From Planctomycetota bacterium (GTDB lineage Bacteria > Planctomycetota > Phycisphaerae > WQYP01): DNA of 5,490 nt. The stretch spans positions 1 through 5,490 of the forward strand of contig JAKATV010000294.1 of assembly GCA_021818565.1 (NCBI GenBank), given 5' to 3'. A program made the position numbers and the translations under genes. The notes beneath the pieces are model-generated. The model was not told the origin of the DNA. It was given only the letters and a program-made list of their open reading frames with translations, and made no database searches. The stretch's first letter is position 1. Each line of letters begins with the position of its first letter. Of the stretch, positions 5,149-5,490 are shown piece by piece.

Positions 5149-5490
5149 ATGTCAATCATTCTTACGGCAAAGGCGGCGGATCAACTCATCAAAGTGATGG
5201 GTGAACAAGGACTGGATCCGGCACGCGCTTATTTGCGCGTCACCTACCATCCACGGGCGCACTACCAGCAGCGCTGCAGCATTGAACTCAAAGAAGATGA
5301 TGGCCGGAATTCCGAGACGGACCAGGTTCTTGAATCGTCAGGCATTCAGCTGCGCAGTGATCGTAAAAGCTATCACTATGTAAAAGGCATCACGCTGGAT
5401 TATCACGATGCGCCGGGCGCACAGGGCTTTACCATCACCAGACCGCCGTCAAAATGGCCGGCTAAGGAACCATTTGCTACACAATGGATA
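5149..5490 (+). CDS. HesB/IscA-like (A-type Fe-S carrier fold) protein lacking the usual cysteines, cut by the window edge
   Basis: The frame is open from ATG 5149 to the window end (114 residues, no stop). The fold signature is HesB/IscA/ErpA: ILTAKAADQLIKVMGEQGLDP (4-24), YLRV (28-31), SSGIQLRSDRKSYHYVKGIT (63-82), and LDYHDAPGAQGFTITRPP (83-100), which matches the DYxxGLxGxxFxxxNPN region of ErpA/IscA. The three cluster-ligand cysteines of that family are missing. The GGC loop reads HPRAHYQQRC (34-43), with H38 at the ligand position by ungapped count, and no CxC follows the RPP segment up to the edge. The only cysteine is C43. It is therefore unlikely to be a standard Fe-S carrier; it may bind another metal through histidines or act as a scaffold. 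The ribosome binding site is weak, so translational coupling to the DUF1858 gene is possible. Confidence 0.72.
   Translation, partial: MSIILTAKAADQLIKVMGEQGLDPARAYLRVTYHPRAHYQQRCSIELKEDDGRNSETDQVLESSGIQLRSDRKSYHYVKGITLDYHDAPGAQGFTITRPPSKWPAKEPFATQWI

Overview
This is a bacterial window of roughly balanced base composition (judged by eye). It carries eight protein genes in a compact layout, two of them cut by the window edges. Nothing in it fixes the lineage. The gene set (thiol peroxidase-type proteins, a flavin reductase, a Crp/Fnr regulator, a DUF1858 protein, a HesB/IscA-like protein) suggests an organism that handles sulfur/thiol chemistry and shifts in oxygen or nitrogen oxides. I saw no mobile elements, tRNA or rRNA genes, or CRISPR arrays.

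Left part (1-1602): a minus-strand operon of a CysM-type cysteine synthase followed 31 bases later by a two-domain thiosulfate sulfurtransferase (rhodanese), which runs off the left edge. Its promoter matches the sigma-70 consensus exactly (TTGACA, 18 bp, TATAAT). Divergent from it is a first AhpD-like gene, preceded by an imperfect 22-bp-period direct repeat that runs into a TATAAT box.

Middle part (1603-3843): the first AhpD-like gene (156 aa, CxxCxxxH) converges on a minus-strand NAD(P)H/FAD oxidoreductase whose C-terminal domain closely resembles that of apoptosis-inducing factor (AIF). The reductase is divergent from a second, shorter AhpD-like gene (115 aa). The region between those two has a good promoter for the reductase. 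On the other strand it has a TATAAT box without a recognisable -35, a dyad, and a leader able to form two hairpins or one competing stem.

Right part (3844-5490): a minus-strand Crp/Fnr-family regulator without N-terminal cysteines is divergent from a small DUF1858 protein (CxxCP motif) and a HesB/IscA-like protein that runs off the right edge. Upstream of the DUF1858 gene is a perfect 16-bp palindrome containing TTGCT-N4-AGCAA, an Fnr-type box with a changed inner base. It is centred about 40.5-41.5 bases before the expected transcription start, the class II activator position. The most interesting working idea is a self-contained regulatory module: a Crp/Fnr-type sensor, probably for nitric oxide or redox state, with altered specificity. 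It would activate a DUF1858 plus cysteine-less HesB-like operon that continues beyond the window. This is inference and was not tested here.
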